From CAWDZK01 sp963726615 (GTDB lineage: Bacteria; Actinomycetota; Actinomycetes; JACCUZ01), in NCBI GenBank assembly GCA_963726615.1, contig CAVSCX010000006.1, positions 1-64,000 of the forward strand: DNA of 64,000 nucleotides, in the 5' to 3' direction. Of this stretch, positions 49,062 to 57,304 are shown piece by piece. A program made the translations under genes and the position numbers. The number at the start of each line of letters is the position of its first letter. Position 1 is the stretch's first letter. The notes under the pieces were generated by a model. That model was not told the origin of the DNA. It saw only the letters and a list, made by a program, of their open reading frames with translations, and ran no database searches.

Positions 49062-49460
49062 ATGTCGCTCTTCCGCAGGCGCGTCCAGGACGTCATGATC
49101 GAACCGGCTGCCATCCCGGTGCCCCGATTCAGCATCGACGGGTGGACCTTCGACGGCACGCCGGACCTGCCGAGGCTGGCCGGGCTGTCGTCCGGAGACC
49201 TGCGCGAGCTCGAGACGCTGCTGCACGGCGTCGCCGTCGAGGTCGACACCCCGTACACCTACGAACGCGCGGCGGTCCTGCTGGAGCGGGCCGGCGAGCA
49301 CGGCTCGGCGTTGTCGGTCTGCGAGGCGTGGCTCGCGCACCCCGCGTCCCGCTGGCCGGAGTACCTGCAGCACACCCGCGGCCTGGACAAGCACCGAGCC
49401 CGGCTGCGCTCCCGGCTGACCTCGGCGGTGGCCGCCGGGGCCGTCGCCCCCGCTTCCTGA
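49062..49460 (+). CDS. conserved hypothetical protein
   Basis: A 132-residue soluble protein with a good GGGAGG ribosome site before the ATG. It starts MSLFRRRVQDVM and contains IDGWTFDGTPDLPRLAGLSS and RAAVLLERAGEHGSALSVCEAW, a helical hairpin like a TPR unit. No known domain is recognised. It is divergent from hisN. The remaining upstream open frame is unlikely to be translated. Confidence 0.6.
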   Translation: MSLFRRRVQDVMIEPAAIPVPRFSIDGWTFDGTPDLPRLAGLSSGDLRELETLLHGVAVEVDTPYTYERAAVLLERAGEHGSALSVCEAWLAHPASRWPEYLQHTRGLDKHRARLRSRLTSAVAAGAVAPAS

Positions 49461-49486
49461 CCCGGGTCGCGGCTAGCCTCGCCCGG

Positions 49487-49846
49487 ATGAGCAGCAAGCC
49501 CCGGTCCGACCGTGACGTCGTGCTCGGCCGGTTCATGCCGGCCGGCCGGATCGCCCAGATGCCGGCCAAGCGCAGTCGGCGCCTGCTCGTGCTCGACCAC
49601 GTCGCCCGCGCCTTCGAGCCCGGCCGCCGCTACCCGGAGCGGGAGGTGAACGTCCTCCTGCGCGCCTTCTACGACGACTACGCCGCGCTCCGGCGCTATC
49701 TCGTCGACGAGGGCTTCCTGGCCCGTAGTGGCGGCGAGTACTGGCGCACCGGTGGCACCGTCGACGTCGTGTCCGCCTCGGCGGAGGACGCCACCACCGG
49801 GGACGCCGCGTTCAGGCCCGAATCCGACGGGCATCCGCGGTCGTAG
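49487..49846 (+). CDS. DUF2087 winged-helix protein
   Basis: A 119-residue protein with a DUF2087 domain: LDHVARAFEPGRRYPEREVNVLLRAFYDDYAALRRYLVDEG followed by RSGGEYWR. This domain is a small winged helix found at the end of some transcription regulators and alone. Its role is unknown. It is separated from the DUF2231 gene by 34 bases and may be cotranscribed. Confidence 0.8.
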   Translation: MSSKPRSDRDVVLGRFMPAGRIAQMPAKRSRRLLVLDHVARAFEPGRRYPEREVNVLLRAFYDDYAALRRYLVDEGFLARSGGEYWRTGGTVDVVSASAEDATTGDAAFRPESDGHPRS

Positions 49847-49880
49847 CACTCTCGACACCCGCCACCGGAGGAGCGCGCCG

Positions 49881-50351
49881 ATGTTCGACACCGTCCTGGG
49901 TCTCCCCGTCCACGCGCTCGTCGTGCACGCCGTCGTCGTGCTGGTGCCGCTGGCGTCGGCCGGGCTCGTCGTGGTCGCACTGCGCCCGTCCTGGCGCCGG
50001 GCCTACCTCCCGGTGGTGGTGCTGCTGGCCACCGCGGGCCTGGCCATGGTGCCGGTCGCGACCCAGAGCGGGAAGAGGCTGGAGGAGCGGGTGAACGCTG
50101 GTGGTGTCGTTGCCCAGCAGATTCACGACCACCAGCAGATGGGCCAGCTGGTCATCTACCCCACCGTCGCCATGTGGCTGCTCGCCCTGGCGCTGCTCTA
50201 CCTGGACCGCGCGCGGGTGCGCGGCCGCGCCGTCACCGTCGTGGCGGGGCTCGGCGTCGTAGCCGCCGTTGCCGCAGCCGGGCAGGTGACGATCGCCGGC
50301 CACCTGGGCTCGACGGCGGTCTGGAAGTGCACGATCGGCAGCTGCCAGTAG
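49881..50351 (+). CDS. DUF2231-family membrane protein
   Basis: A 156-residue protein with four membrane helices: VLGLPVHALVVHAVVVLVPLA, YLPVVVLLATAGLAMVPVA, YPTVAMWLLALALLYL and VVAGLGVVAAVAAAGQV. HALVVHAVVV supplies histidines in helix 1, and a helix-2/3 loop has HDHQQMG, as in DUF2231 proteins that may bind heme or metal. The ATG has GGAGGA upstream. It ends next to the convergent rsgA. Confidence 0.8.
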   Translation: MFDTVLGLPVHALVVHAVVVLVPLASAGLVVVALRPSWRRAYLPVVVLLATAGLAMVPVATQSGKRLEERVNAGGVVAQQIHDHQQMGQLVIYPTVAMWLLALALLYLDRARVRGRAVTVVAGLGVVAAVAAAGQVTIAGHLGSTAVWKCTIGSCQ

Positions 50352-50352
50352 G

Positions 50353-51426
50353 TCACGGGCGCCGGTCGTCGACCGGGTCGACGGGGTCTGCAGGGTCTGC
50401 AGGGTCGGCAAGGCCGGCAGGGTCGGTCGGATCCTGCAGGTCGTCCGGGACCTCGCGGCTGCGCAGCAGGCGGCGCAGCGACGCGAGCCGGGCGGGGTCG
50501 CTGTGCCCGGCTGCCACCCAGTCGTCCAGCCCGCACTCAGGCTCGTCGTGGCTACAGGACCGTGGGCATGCCGCTGTCCCCTCCGCGAGGTCGGGGAAGG
50601 CATGGATGACCCGGTCGAGGTCCACGTGGGCCAGGCCGAAGCTGCGCACCCCGGGGGTGTCGATGACCCACCCGCCGCCGGGGAGCTCCAGCGCGATGGC
50701 GGAGGAGGACGTGTGCCTGCCCCGCCCGGTGACCGCGTTCACTCCGCCGGTGGCCCGGCCGGCCCCGGGTACCAGCGCGTTGACCATCGTGGACTTCCCG
50801 ACCCCGGAGTGCCCGACCAGCACGCTGAGCCGGTCGTGCAGATGGCGGCGCAGCTCGTCGAGCGGTTGGCCGCGGCGGACGACGACGTGGTCGACGTCGA
50901 GGGCGCGGTAGGTCTCGAGCAGCTTCTCCGGCGGGGCGAGGTCGGACTTTGTCAGGCACAGCAAGGGCCGCAGCCCCGCGTCGTAGGCCGCGACCAGGCA
51001 CCGGTCGATCAGTCGTGGTCGAGGCTCCGGGTCGGCGAGGGCGGTGACGATCACGAGCTGGTCCGCGTTGGCCACGAGGACCCGCTCGACGGGGTCGGTG
51101 TCGTCGGCTGTCCGGCGGAGGGTCGAGGTGCGTGGCTCGACCCGCACCAGCCGGGCCAGCGTGTCGGCCGTGCCCGAGACGTCGCCGACCAGTGCCACCC
51201 GGTCGCCGACCACGACATTGCCTTTGCGCCCGAGCTCACGAGCCTTCATGGCCACCACGTCGTGGTCGCCCACCCGCACCGTGATGCGACCACGGTCAAC
51301 AGTGACGACGACTCCGGGACGCGCGTCGTCGTGGCTGGGCCGGTCCTTCGTGCGCGGGCGCGATCCGCGCCCTGGACGGACGCGGACGTCGTCCTCGTCG
51401 AGGTCGCGGCCTTGTCGTCGGGTCAA
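50353..51426 (-). CDS. rsgA: ribosome small-subunit GTPase
   Basis: A 357-residue circularly permuted GTPase that checks 30S maturation. Order: N-terminal OB domain, G4 LTKSD, G1 VGHSGVGKSTMVNAL, G2 region, G3 VIDTPGVRSFGL, then the zinc motif CPRSCSHDEPEC. The start is TTG at 51426, overlapping the aroA stop (TTGA); it gives the family-typical head LDEDDVRVRPGRGSRPRTK. The C-terminus has a DP-repeat tail (DPADPADPVDPV) encoded by imperfect 9-base repeats at about 50375-50430. Cotranscribed with aroA, the usual actinobacterial pair. Confidence 0.92.
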   Translation of the reverse strand: MTRRQGRDLDEDDVRVRPGRGSRPRTKDRPSHDDARPGVVVTVDRGRITVRVGDHDVVAMKARELGRKGNVVVGDRVALVGDVSGTADTLARLVRVEPRTSTLRRTADDTDPVERVLVANADQLVIVTALADPEPRPRLIDRCLVAAYDAGLRPLLCLTKSDLAPPEKLLETYRALDVDHVVVRRGQPLDELRRHLHDRLSVLVGHSGVGKSTMVNALVPGAGRATGGVNAVTGRGRHTSSSAIALELPGGGWVIDTPGVRSFGLAHVDLDRVIHAFPDLAEGTAACPRSCSHDEPECGLDDWVAAGHSDPARLASLRRLLRSREVPDDLQDPTDPAGLADPADPADPVDPVDDRRP

Positions 51427-52706
51427 GACGCCCCCGCGAGCATCCGGTCCCACAGGTCGACAAAGCCGGGCAGCGTCTTGGCGGTGGTCCAGACGTCGTC
51501 GACCGAGATGCCGTCGACGCAGAGGCCGAGCACCGCCGCCATCGTGGCCAGCCGGTGGTCGTCGTAGGTCGACACGGTCCCGCCGTGCAACGGTCGCGGG
51601 ACGATCTCCAGCCCGTCCTCGGTCTCCCGGACGTCGCCGCCGAGCGCCGTGACCTCCGTCGCGATGGCGGCAAGGCGGTCCGTCTCGTGGTGTCGCAGGT
51701 GGGCGATGCCCCGCAGCCGCGACGGGCCGCTGGCGAGGGCGCAGACCGCTGCCAGGACCGGTGCCAGCTCGCCGACGTCCCCGAGGTCGAGATCCACCCC
51801 GTCGATGCGCTCGGGTCCGGTGACGCGCAGACCCTCGCTGACGCGCTCGACCCGTGCGCCGAACCTGGGCAGCAGGTGCCGCAGCGCGTCCCCTGCCTGG
51901 GTCGTCCGCTCGGGCCAGGCCGGGACGGTGACCTGACCACCGGTCACCACGGCGGCGGCGAGGAACGGCGCGGCGTTCGACAGGTCCGGCTCGACGTGCA
52001 GCCGCCCGACCTCGAGGGGGCCGGGCTCCACCCGCCAGGTGAGCTCGTCGACGTGCTCGACGAGCGCGCCGGCCGCCCGCAGCATCTCCACGGTCATGTC
52101 GATGTGGGCTCCTGACGGCAGCCGTCCTCCGCTGTGCCGCACCTCCACGGCGTCGGCGCATCGCGGCGCGGCGAGCAGCAGCGCACTGACGAACTGCGAC
52201 GACAGGCTGGCATCGATCACGACACTGCCTCCGAGCAGCCAACCCCGGCCGTGCACCGTCAGCGGCAGCCGGTCGCCCGGTGCGGTGACGTCGGCGCCGA
52301 GGTCGCGCATGGCCATCACGACCGGGGCCAGCGGCCGCTCCCGGGCCCGCGGGTCGCCGTCGAAGGTCACGTCCCCCTGTGCGAAGGAGGCGATCGGCGG
52401 GAGGAAGCGCATGACGGTGCCGGCGTTGCCTACGGCGACCTGTGCCGGGCCGGCCATCGGCTGCGGGGTCACGGACCAGTCGCCACCGCGCTCGTCGACC
52501 CCCACCCCGAGGGCGCGCAGGCCGTCGACCATCAGCGAGGTGTCGCGGCTCACCAGGGGCTGCACGAGCGTGCTCGGGCTGCGGGCCAGTGCGGCGAGCA
52601 CCAGGGCCCGGTTGGTCTGCGACTTCGACCCCGGCAGGCGCACGCCGGCCCGCACCGGACCGTCGGCCAGCGGCGCGGGCCAGGGCCGGACCCTCGTCGG
52701 CGTCAT
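51423..52706 (-). CDS. aroA: 3-phosphoshikimate 1-carboxyvinyltransferase (EPSP synthase)
   Basis: A 427-residue EPSP synthase of the shikimate pathway, joining shikimate-3-phosphate and PEP. Motifs: LPGSKSQTNRALVLAAL, GNAGTVMRFLPP, GDPRARERPL, LRGIAHLRHHETDRLAA and YDDHRLATM. It is the target of glyphosate; sensitivity is not judged here. The downstream rsgA start overlaps its stop. Length is normal. Confidence 0.95.
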   Translation of the reverse strand: MTPTRVRPWPAPLADGPVRAGVRLPGSKSQTNRALVLAALARSPSTLVQPLVSRDTSLMVDGLRALGVGVDERGGDWSVTPQPMAGPAQVAVGNAGTVMRFLPPIASFAQGDVTFDGDPRARERPLAPVVMAMRDLGADVTAPGDRLPLTVHGRGWLLGGSVVIDASLSSQFVSALLLAAPRCADAVEVRHSGGRLPSGAHIDMTVEMLRAAGALVEHVDELTWRVEPGPLEVGRLHVEPDLSNAAPFLAAAVVTGGQVTVPAWPERTTQAGDALRHLLPRFGARVERVSEGLRVTGPERIDGVDLDLGDVGELAPVLAAVCALASGPSRLRGIAHLRHHETDRLAAIATEVTALGGDVRETEDGLEIVPRPLHGGTVSTYDDHRLATMAAVLGLCVDGISVDDVWTTAKTLPGFVDLWDRMLAGAS

Positions 52707-52846
52707 CGCGAGATCACGGCCGGGAGACTAGCCGGGGCAGCGCCGCTGCCGGGGCCGGAAGCCGCTGGGAGTCGTGGACTCGCGGGGACTCCTGCGCCGG
52801 CCCGCGCACCGGCCGGCCGGACCCGGTGACGTGGGAGCGGCTCCGG

Positions 52847-53374
52847 TCAGCCGGGGAGCTTCGCCCGCGCGGCCCGTGCCGCGAGCCGGGCCTCGCGCCG
52901 GGCCGTCCGGGTCGTGCGTCCCGTGCCGGACGCCGTGTGGTGGGCAGCGTGCCGGGCCCGCCAGGCCAGGCCCGGTTTCCCCGCGGTGTCGACCGCCGCG
53001 AGCATGAGGCCGCCGAGCATGCTGACGTTCTTGTAGAAGTGCATCTTCTGCTGAGCGCGACGGGTCTCGTCCTGCTCCTCCCAGAAGCGGTGTGCGGCGA
53101 GCGTCGTGGGCACCAGGCTGCCCGCGAGGACCGCGGCGGACAGGCGGGGGAGTCGCCCGGTGGCCAGCATGAGCCCGGCGACGACCTGGGCGGCCCCGTT
53201 GATCCGGACCAGCGCCTCGGGGTCCTCCGGCAGGTAGGGCAGCCTCTCGGCGATCCGCGGCGCGATGGGGTCGGCAACGGGCGCCTTGGGCTCGGGACGC
53301 TGGAGGGCGTCGAGGCCGCCGGTGACGAACATGGTGGCGAGGCAGGGACGGGCGAGCCGGCGTACGAGCGTCAT
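52847..53374 (-). CDS. DoxX-family membrane protein
   Basis: A 175-residue protein with four membrane-type segments of the DoxX fold: LARPCLATMFVTGGLDAL, INGAAQVVAGLMLATG, LSAAVLAGSLVPTTLAAHRFW and FYKNVSMLGGLMLAAVD, followed by a basic His/Arg/Ala-rich tail. Some DoxX proteins work with thioredoxin-type or SseA proteins in redox homeostasis; no such partner is here. The start codon is ATG. Divergent from the SRAP gene. Confidence 0.85.
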   Translation of the reverse strand: MTLVRRLARPCLATMFVTGGLDALQRPEPKAPVADPIAPRIAERLPYLPEDPEALVRINGAAQVVAGLMLATGRLPRLSAAVLAGSLVPTTLAAHRFWEEQDETRRAQQKMHFYKNVSMLGGLMLAAVDTAGKPGLAWRARHAAHHTASGTGRTTRTARREARLAARAARAKLPG

Positions 53375-53449
53375 GGTCGGCCCTTGCCCGACCCCCGGCC
53401 CGTCAACCGTGCCGGTGCACCGTCGGCGCCGCATGGCAGGCTGGGCGCC

Positions 53450-54211
53450 GTGTGCGGACGGTACGCGGCCAGTCGGAACCCGGACGACCTCGTCGAGGAG
53501 TTCGAGGTCGTCGACGCTCCCGACCAGTCCCTGTCGCCGAGCTGGAACGTCGCCCCGACGCAGGACGTGTACGCCGTCATCGAGCGTGCCCCGCGCGAGG
53601 ACAGGGAGGCGCCACCACGTCGCCGCCTCCAGGTCGCCCGCTGGGGTCTGGTGCCCTCGTGGGCGAAGGATCCCTCCATCGGCAACCGGATGATCAACGC
53701 GCGGATGGAGACCGCGCACGAGAAGCCGGCGTTCCGCCGTGCCTTCGCCGGCCGGCGGGCGCTGCTGCCGGCCGACGGCTACTTCGAGTGGTACGGCGAG
53801 GTGAAGGGCAAGAAGCAGCCCTTCTTCATCCACCCGTCCGACGGTGGCGTCCTGGCAATGGCCGGGCTCTACGAGCTCTGGCGCGACCCGTCGGCGCCGG
53901 AGGGCTCCGAGGTCGACCCGTGGCTCTGGTCCGTCACCGTGCTGACCACCTCCGCCACCGACGACGTCGGCCGCATCCACGACCGGATGCCCCTGCTGGT
54001 CGAGCCGAGCCGGTACGCCGAGTGGCTCGACCCGGCCGTCGAGGACCCGGACCGGTTGCGCGACCTGCTGGTGCCGGCGGCGCCGGGACGGCTGACGGCG
54101 TACCCGGTCTCGACCACCGTCAACAACGTCCGCAACAACGGTCCCGAGCTCGTCGACCCGCTCCCGCTCGAGCCTGTCCCGGCGACGGCGGACCAGGAGG
54201 AGCTCTTCTGA
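53450..54211 (+). CDS. SRAP-domain DNA-protein crosslink protein (YedK/HMCES)
   Basis: A 253-residue SRAP protein that forms a covalent thiazolidine link to abasic sites in single-stranded DNA. The catalytic Cys2 follows the initiator (MCGRYAAS). WNVAPTQDVYAV, ARWGLVPSWAKD, INARMETAHEKPAFRRAF, ADGYFEWYG (Glu) and RIHDRMPLL (His) are the full set. The GTG start puts the Cys at position 2, as required. An alpha/beta hydrolase frame begins at its stop. Confidence 0.92.
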   Translation: MCGRYAASRNPDDLVEEFEVVDAPDQSLSPSWNVAPTQDVYAVIERAPREDREAPPRRRLQVARWGLVPSWAKDPSIGNRMINARMETAHEKPAFRRAFAGRRALLPADGYFEWYGEVKGKKQPFFIHPSDGGVLAMAGLYELWRDPSAPEGSEVDPWLWSVTVLTTSATDDVGRIHDRMPLLVEPSRYAEWLDPAVEDPDRLRDLLVPAAPGRLTAYPVSTTVNNVRNNGPELVDPLPLEPVPATADQEELF

Positions 54212-54867
54212 CCGCCGCGCCGGAGGTCTCGGTCCTCGCGACCCCGGTCGGTGACGCCCGGGTGCACACCGCTGCCGCCGCGCAGCCGGTCGGGACGGTC
54301 GTGCTCGGCCACGGGGCGGGCGGCGGCGTCGGCACCCCCGACCTCCGGGCGCTCGCACGGGGACTGCCGCCGGCCGGCGTGACGGTGGTCCTGGTCGACC
54401 AGCCCTGGGTGGTCGCCAGGCGGAGGGTCGCCGCCCCGCCCCCCACGCTGGACCGGGCCTGGACAGCCGTGCTCGAGCAGCTGTCGCTCGCCGGGCCGCT
54501 CCTCGTCGGCGGCCGGTCGGCGGGGGCGCGGGTCGGCTGCCGGACCGCGGTCCAGGTCGGCGCGGCGGGCGTGCTCGCGCTGGCCTTCCCGCTGCACCCA
54601 CCGGGGAACCGGCCCAGCCGGCGGCCCGAGCTGGACGCCCCGAGCGCCGCCGGGCTGCCGGTGCTGGTTCTTCAGGGCACCCGCGACTCGTTCGGCGCAC
54701 CCGCGGAGATCCCTGTGGCGCCCGGGCGGGTGGTGGTCGCCATCGAGGACGGCGACCACTCGTTCCGGGTCCGGAAGGGCGGCGACCAGGCTGGCACGCT
54801 GACCCGGCTCGTCGAGGCCGCCACCGGCTGGGCCCTGACCGTCTGCGCAGCGGCGGACGGTGAGTGA
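54208..54867 (+). CDS. alpha/beta-hydrolase (KANL3/Tex30-like dienelactone-hydrolase fold)
   Basis: A 219-residue hydrolase with GTVVLGHGAGGGVGTPDL, the nucleophile elbow LLVGGRSAGARVG (GRSAG), VLVLQGTRDSFG carrying the Asp, and EDGDHSF for the His. No ATG, GTG or TTG is found at the right place: a CTG at 54208 overlaps the SRAP stop (CTGA) and has GGAGGAG five bases upstream, so CTG initiation is likely. The next GTG (around codon 21) would clip a family-typical segment. Substrate unknown. Confidence 0.78.
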   Translation: MTAAPEVSVLATPVGDARVHTAAAAQPVGTVVLGHGAGGGVGTPDLRALARGLPPAGVTVVLVDQPWVVARRRVAAPPPTLDRAWTAVLEQLSLAGPLLVGGRSAGARVGCRTAVQVGAAGVLALAFPLHPPGNRPSRRPELDAPSAAGLPVLVLQGTRDSFGAPAEIPVAPGRVVVAIEDGDHSFRVRKGGDQAGTLTRLVEAATGWALTVCAAADGE

Positions 54868-54886
54868 CGCCGACCGGCCCGGCCTC

Positions 54887-54913
54887 GGGAATCCCTGTCC
54901 CTGGCGGCCGGTT
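54887..54913 (+). promoter_or_regulatory. SigR-type promoter, GGGAAT-N18-GTT
   Basis: GGGAAT at 54887-54892 and GTT at 54911-54913 are separated by exactly 18 bases, matching the sigma-R consensus of Streptomyces. It lies upstream of sigR itself, so the operon should be autoregulated under thiol oxidation. Transcription would begin near 54920, just before an in-frame ATG at 54924. Confidence 0.75.
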
Positions 54914-55037
54914 GCACCACTACATGGCCTCCCTCGCGTCCACCGGACGCCGCACCGACCTGGCCACGCCTGGCGCCGGTCGATGGCAGGAGTGGCCCGG
55001 GATTGAGAACACCCCCCGCGGGATAGCATCGAGGACG

Positions 55038-55658
55038 ATGACCCAGCCCCTTGCAGAGACCGTCGACGAGCGCAATGCCCGTTTCGAACGGGACGCGATG
55101 CAGTTCCTCGACCAGCTGTACTCCGCCGCCCTGCGCATGACGCGCAACCCGGCTGACGCCGAGGACCTGGTGCAGGAGACCTACGCCAAGGCCTTTGCCT
55201 CCTTCCACCAGTTCCAGGACGGTACGAACCTCAAGGCCTGGCTCTACCGCATCCTCACCAACACGTTCATCAACACCTACCGCAAGGCGCAGCGGCAGCC
55301 GAAGCAGGCGGGTACCGAGAACGTCGAGGACTGGCAGCTGGCTCAGGCCGAGTCGCACATGTCGACCGGGCTGAAGTCGGCCGAGGCCGAGGCGCTGGAC
55401 CACCTTCCCGACTCCGACGTGAAGCAGGCACTGCAGGAGATCCCGGAGGACTTCCGGATCGCGGTCTACCTTGCCGACGTCGAGGGGTTCGCGTACAAGG
55501 AGATCGCCGAGATCATGGGTACGCCGATCGGCACCGTGATGTCCCGGCTGCACCGCGGCCGCCGCCAGCTGCGGGGCCTGCTCGAGGACTACGCGCGGGA
55601 GCGGGGACTCGTCCCCGCCGGCGCCACCGACGGGGGAGAGGGAGGCGAGCGGTCATGA
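55038..55658 (+). CDS. sigR: ECF sigma factor SigR (thiol-oxidative stress)
   Basis: A 206-residue group-4 sigma factor. Region 2 reads FERDAMQFLDQLYSAALRMT, DAEDLVQETYAKAF and LKAWLYRILTNTFINTYRK. Region 4 reads IPEDFRIAVYLADVEGFAYKEIAEIMGTPIGTVMSRLHRGR. It should drive thioredoxin, mycothiol and protease genes. ATG 55038 with GAGGAC before it fits the basal protein. The frame also extends 58 codons upstream with ATG at 54924, which from the SigR promoter would give a longer stress form. The stop overlaps the rsrA ATG. Confidence 0.92.
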   Translation: MTQPLAETVDERNARFERDAMQFLDQLYSAALRMTRNPADAEDLVQETYAKAFASFHQFQDGTNLKAWLYRILTNTFINTYRKAQRQPKQAGTENVEDWQLAQAESHMSTGLKSAEAEALDHLPDSDVKQALQEIPEDFRIAVYLADVEGFAYKEIAEIMGTPIGTVMSRLHRGRRQLRGLLEDYARERGLVPAGATDGGEGGERS

Positions 55659-55927
55659 GCTGCGGCAACCCGCACGACACCCCGTGCGACGAGGTGCTCG
55701 CCCGCGTCTACGAGTTCATCGACGGTGAGCTCGCCGACGGCGAGAAGCGGCACGCGATCAAGCACCATCTGGACGAGTGCGGGCCGTGCCTGGCCGAGTT
55801 CGGGCTCGAGGAGCAGGTGAAGTCGATCGTCAAGCGCTCCTGCTCGGACCCGGCTCCGGCCGAGCTGCGGGCCAAGGTGCTCAGGCACATCGCAGCCGCC
55901 CGTGACGAGCTGCGCACCGAGATCTGA
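55655..55927 (+). CDS. rsrA: zinc anti-sigma factor RsrA
   Basis: A 90-residue redox-sensing anti-sigma factor. The zinc anti-sigma motif is HLDECGPC (HxxxCxxC), with additional thiols in MSCGNPHDTPC and KRSC. Oxidation forms a disulfide, zinc leaves and SigR is freed. It overlaps sigR by ATGA. All expected Cys/His residues are present. Confidence 0.93.
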   Translation: MSCGNPHDTPCDEVLARVYEFIDGELADGEKRHAIKHHLDECGPCLAEFGLEEQVKSIVKRSCSDPAPAELRAKVLRHIAAARDELRTEI

Positions 55928-56007
55928 CCGCTCGCTCGCCGGGACGACGACGGCCCGGCCGCCGAGGGGCGATCGGGCCGTTGCCTTCGGAGCGGCAGCG
56001 CGCGGAC

Positions 56008-56082
56008 TCAGCTGTTCGGTCGCTTGCCGTGGTTGGCCTTGTTCTTCTTGCGGGCCTTCTTCTTCCGTGACTTCTTGGCCAT
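56008..56082 (-). CDS. 50S ribosomal protein bL37
   Basis: A 24-residue, extremely basic peptide, MAKKSRKKKARKKNKANH followed by GKRPNS. The length and the ANHGKRPN ending match the small actinobacterial ribosomal protein bL37, first seen in mycobacterial ribosome structures. A GGGAG site precedes the ATG. It is convergent with rsrA. It is too short for most gene callers. Confidence 0.85.
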   Translation of the reverse strand: MAKKSRKKKARKKNKANHGKRPNS

Positions 56083-56237
56083 CTGAGGTCTCCCGGGGGT
56101 AGAGGGTCTGCCGTCATCCTCCCACGCCGGACCGGTGCGGCCCGGCCACCCCGGCGGCGGCCGCCACCCGGTCCACGCGGAACAGCACACCATCGCCAGC
56201 TATCAGCAGCTCACACCTAGGAGCGGGAGACCCACCC

Positions 56238-57288
56238 ATGCGCGCCACCCTCATCCACGCTGCTCGCGACATCCGAGTCGAGGATGTGCCGGACGCTGCC
56301 GTGCAGCGCCCCGGCGACGCCGTCGTCCGGGTGGTCGCCGCCTGCGTCTGCGGCTCCGACCTGTGGCCCTACCGGGGTGTGATCGAGACCACCGCTCCAG
56401 GCCGCATCGGCCACGAGTTCGTCGGGGTCGTGGAGGACATCGGCTCCGACGTCGCGACGCTGCGCGTCGGTGACTTCGTCATCGCGCCGTTCGCGCTGTC
56501 CGACGGCACCTGTGTCCACTGCCGCAACGGCATGTACACCTCGTGTGTGAACGGCGCCTGGTGGGGCGGCGAGGACTCGTACGGCCTCAGGGTCGACGCC
56601 GGGCAGGGTGAGGCGGTGCGGGTGCCGATGGCCGACGGCACGCTGGTCGCGACTCCCGACCTGCCCGACGAGTCGATGATCGCGAGCCTGCTCACCCTGT
56701 CCGACGTCATGGGCACCGGACACCACGCAGCGTCGTCGGCCGGTGTCGGCAAGGGCTCGACCGTCGTCGTGGTGGGCGATGGTGCTGTCGGTCAGTGCGC
56801 CGTCCTGGCCTCACGCCGCCTTGGCGCGGAGCGGGTTGTCGCGATGTCGCGCCACGCCGACCGCCAGGCGCTGGCCCGGGACTTCGGGGCCACCGACGTC
56901 GTGGAGCAGCGCGGCGACGAGGGTGTCGCCGCGGTCGAGGAGCTGTTGGGCGGCATCGGTGCCGACGCGGTGCTCGAGTGCGTGGGCACCAAGGAGTCGA
57001 TGCAGCAGGCGATCGACGTGGCCCGTCCCGGCGGCCGGGTGGGGTACGTCGGCGTGCCGGCAGGCGGCGCCGAGCTGCCGATCCGGCAGCTGTTCTCGTC
57101 GAACGTCACGGTGGGTGGCGGCGTGGCGCCGGTCCGGGCGTACATCCCGGACCTGCTGGCCGACGTGCTGTCGGGCGAGCTCGACCCGGGCCGGGTCTTC
57201 GACCTGGTCCTTCCGCTCGAGCAGGTGGCCGACGCCTACGCGGCGATGGACGACGCGGCGGTCGATCAAGACGATGCTGCGCCCGTAG
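56238..57288 (+). CDS. zinc-dependent alcohol dehydrogenase, frameshift near C-terminus
   Basis: An MDR-superfamily dehydrogenase of about 350 residues. Catalytic zinc residues are in VCGSDLWPYRG and GHEFVGVVEDIGSD; part of a structural zinc site is in GTCVHCRNGMYTSC; the NAD-binding motif is VVVGDGAVGQCAVL. The last codons should read DDRRSIKTMLRP and stop at 57288, but an extra base near 57255 shifts the frame, and the written frame runs on to 57497 through the convergent neighbour. The catalytic core is unaffected. Either a recent mutation or a sequence error. Confidence 0.85.
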
Positions 57289-57304
57289 CCGGACCGGGTG
57301 CCGC

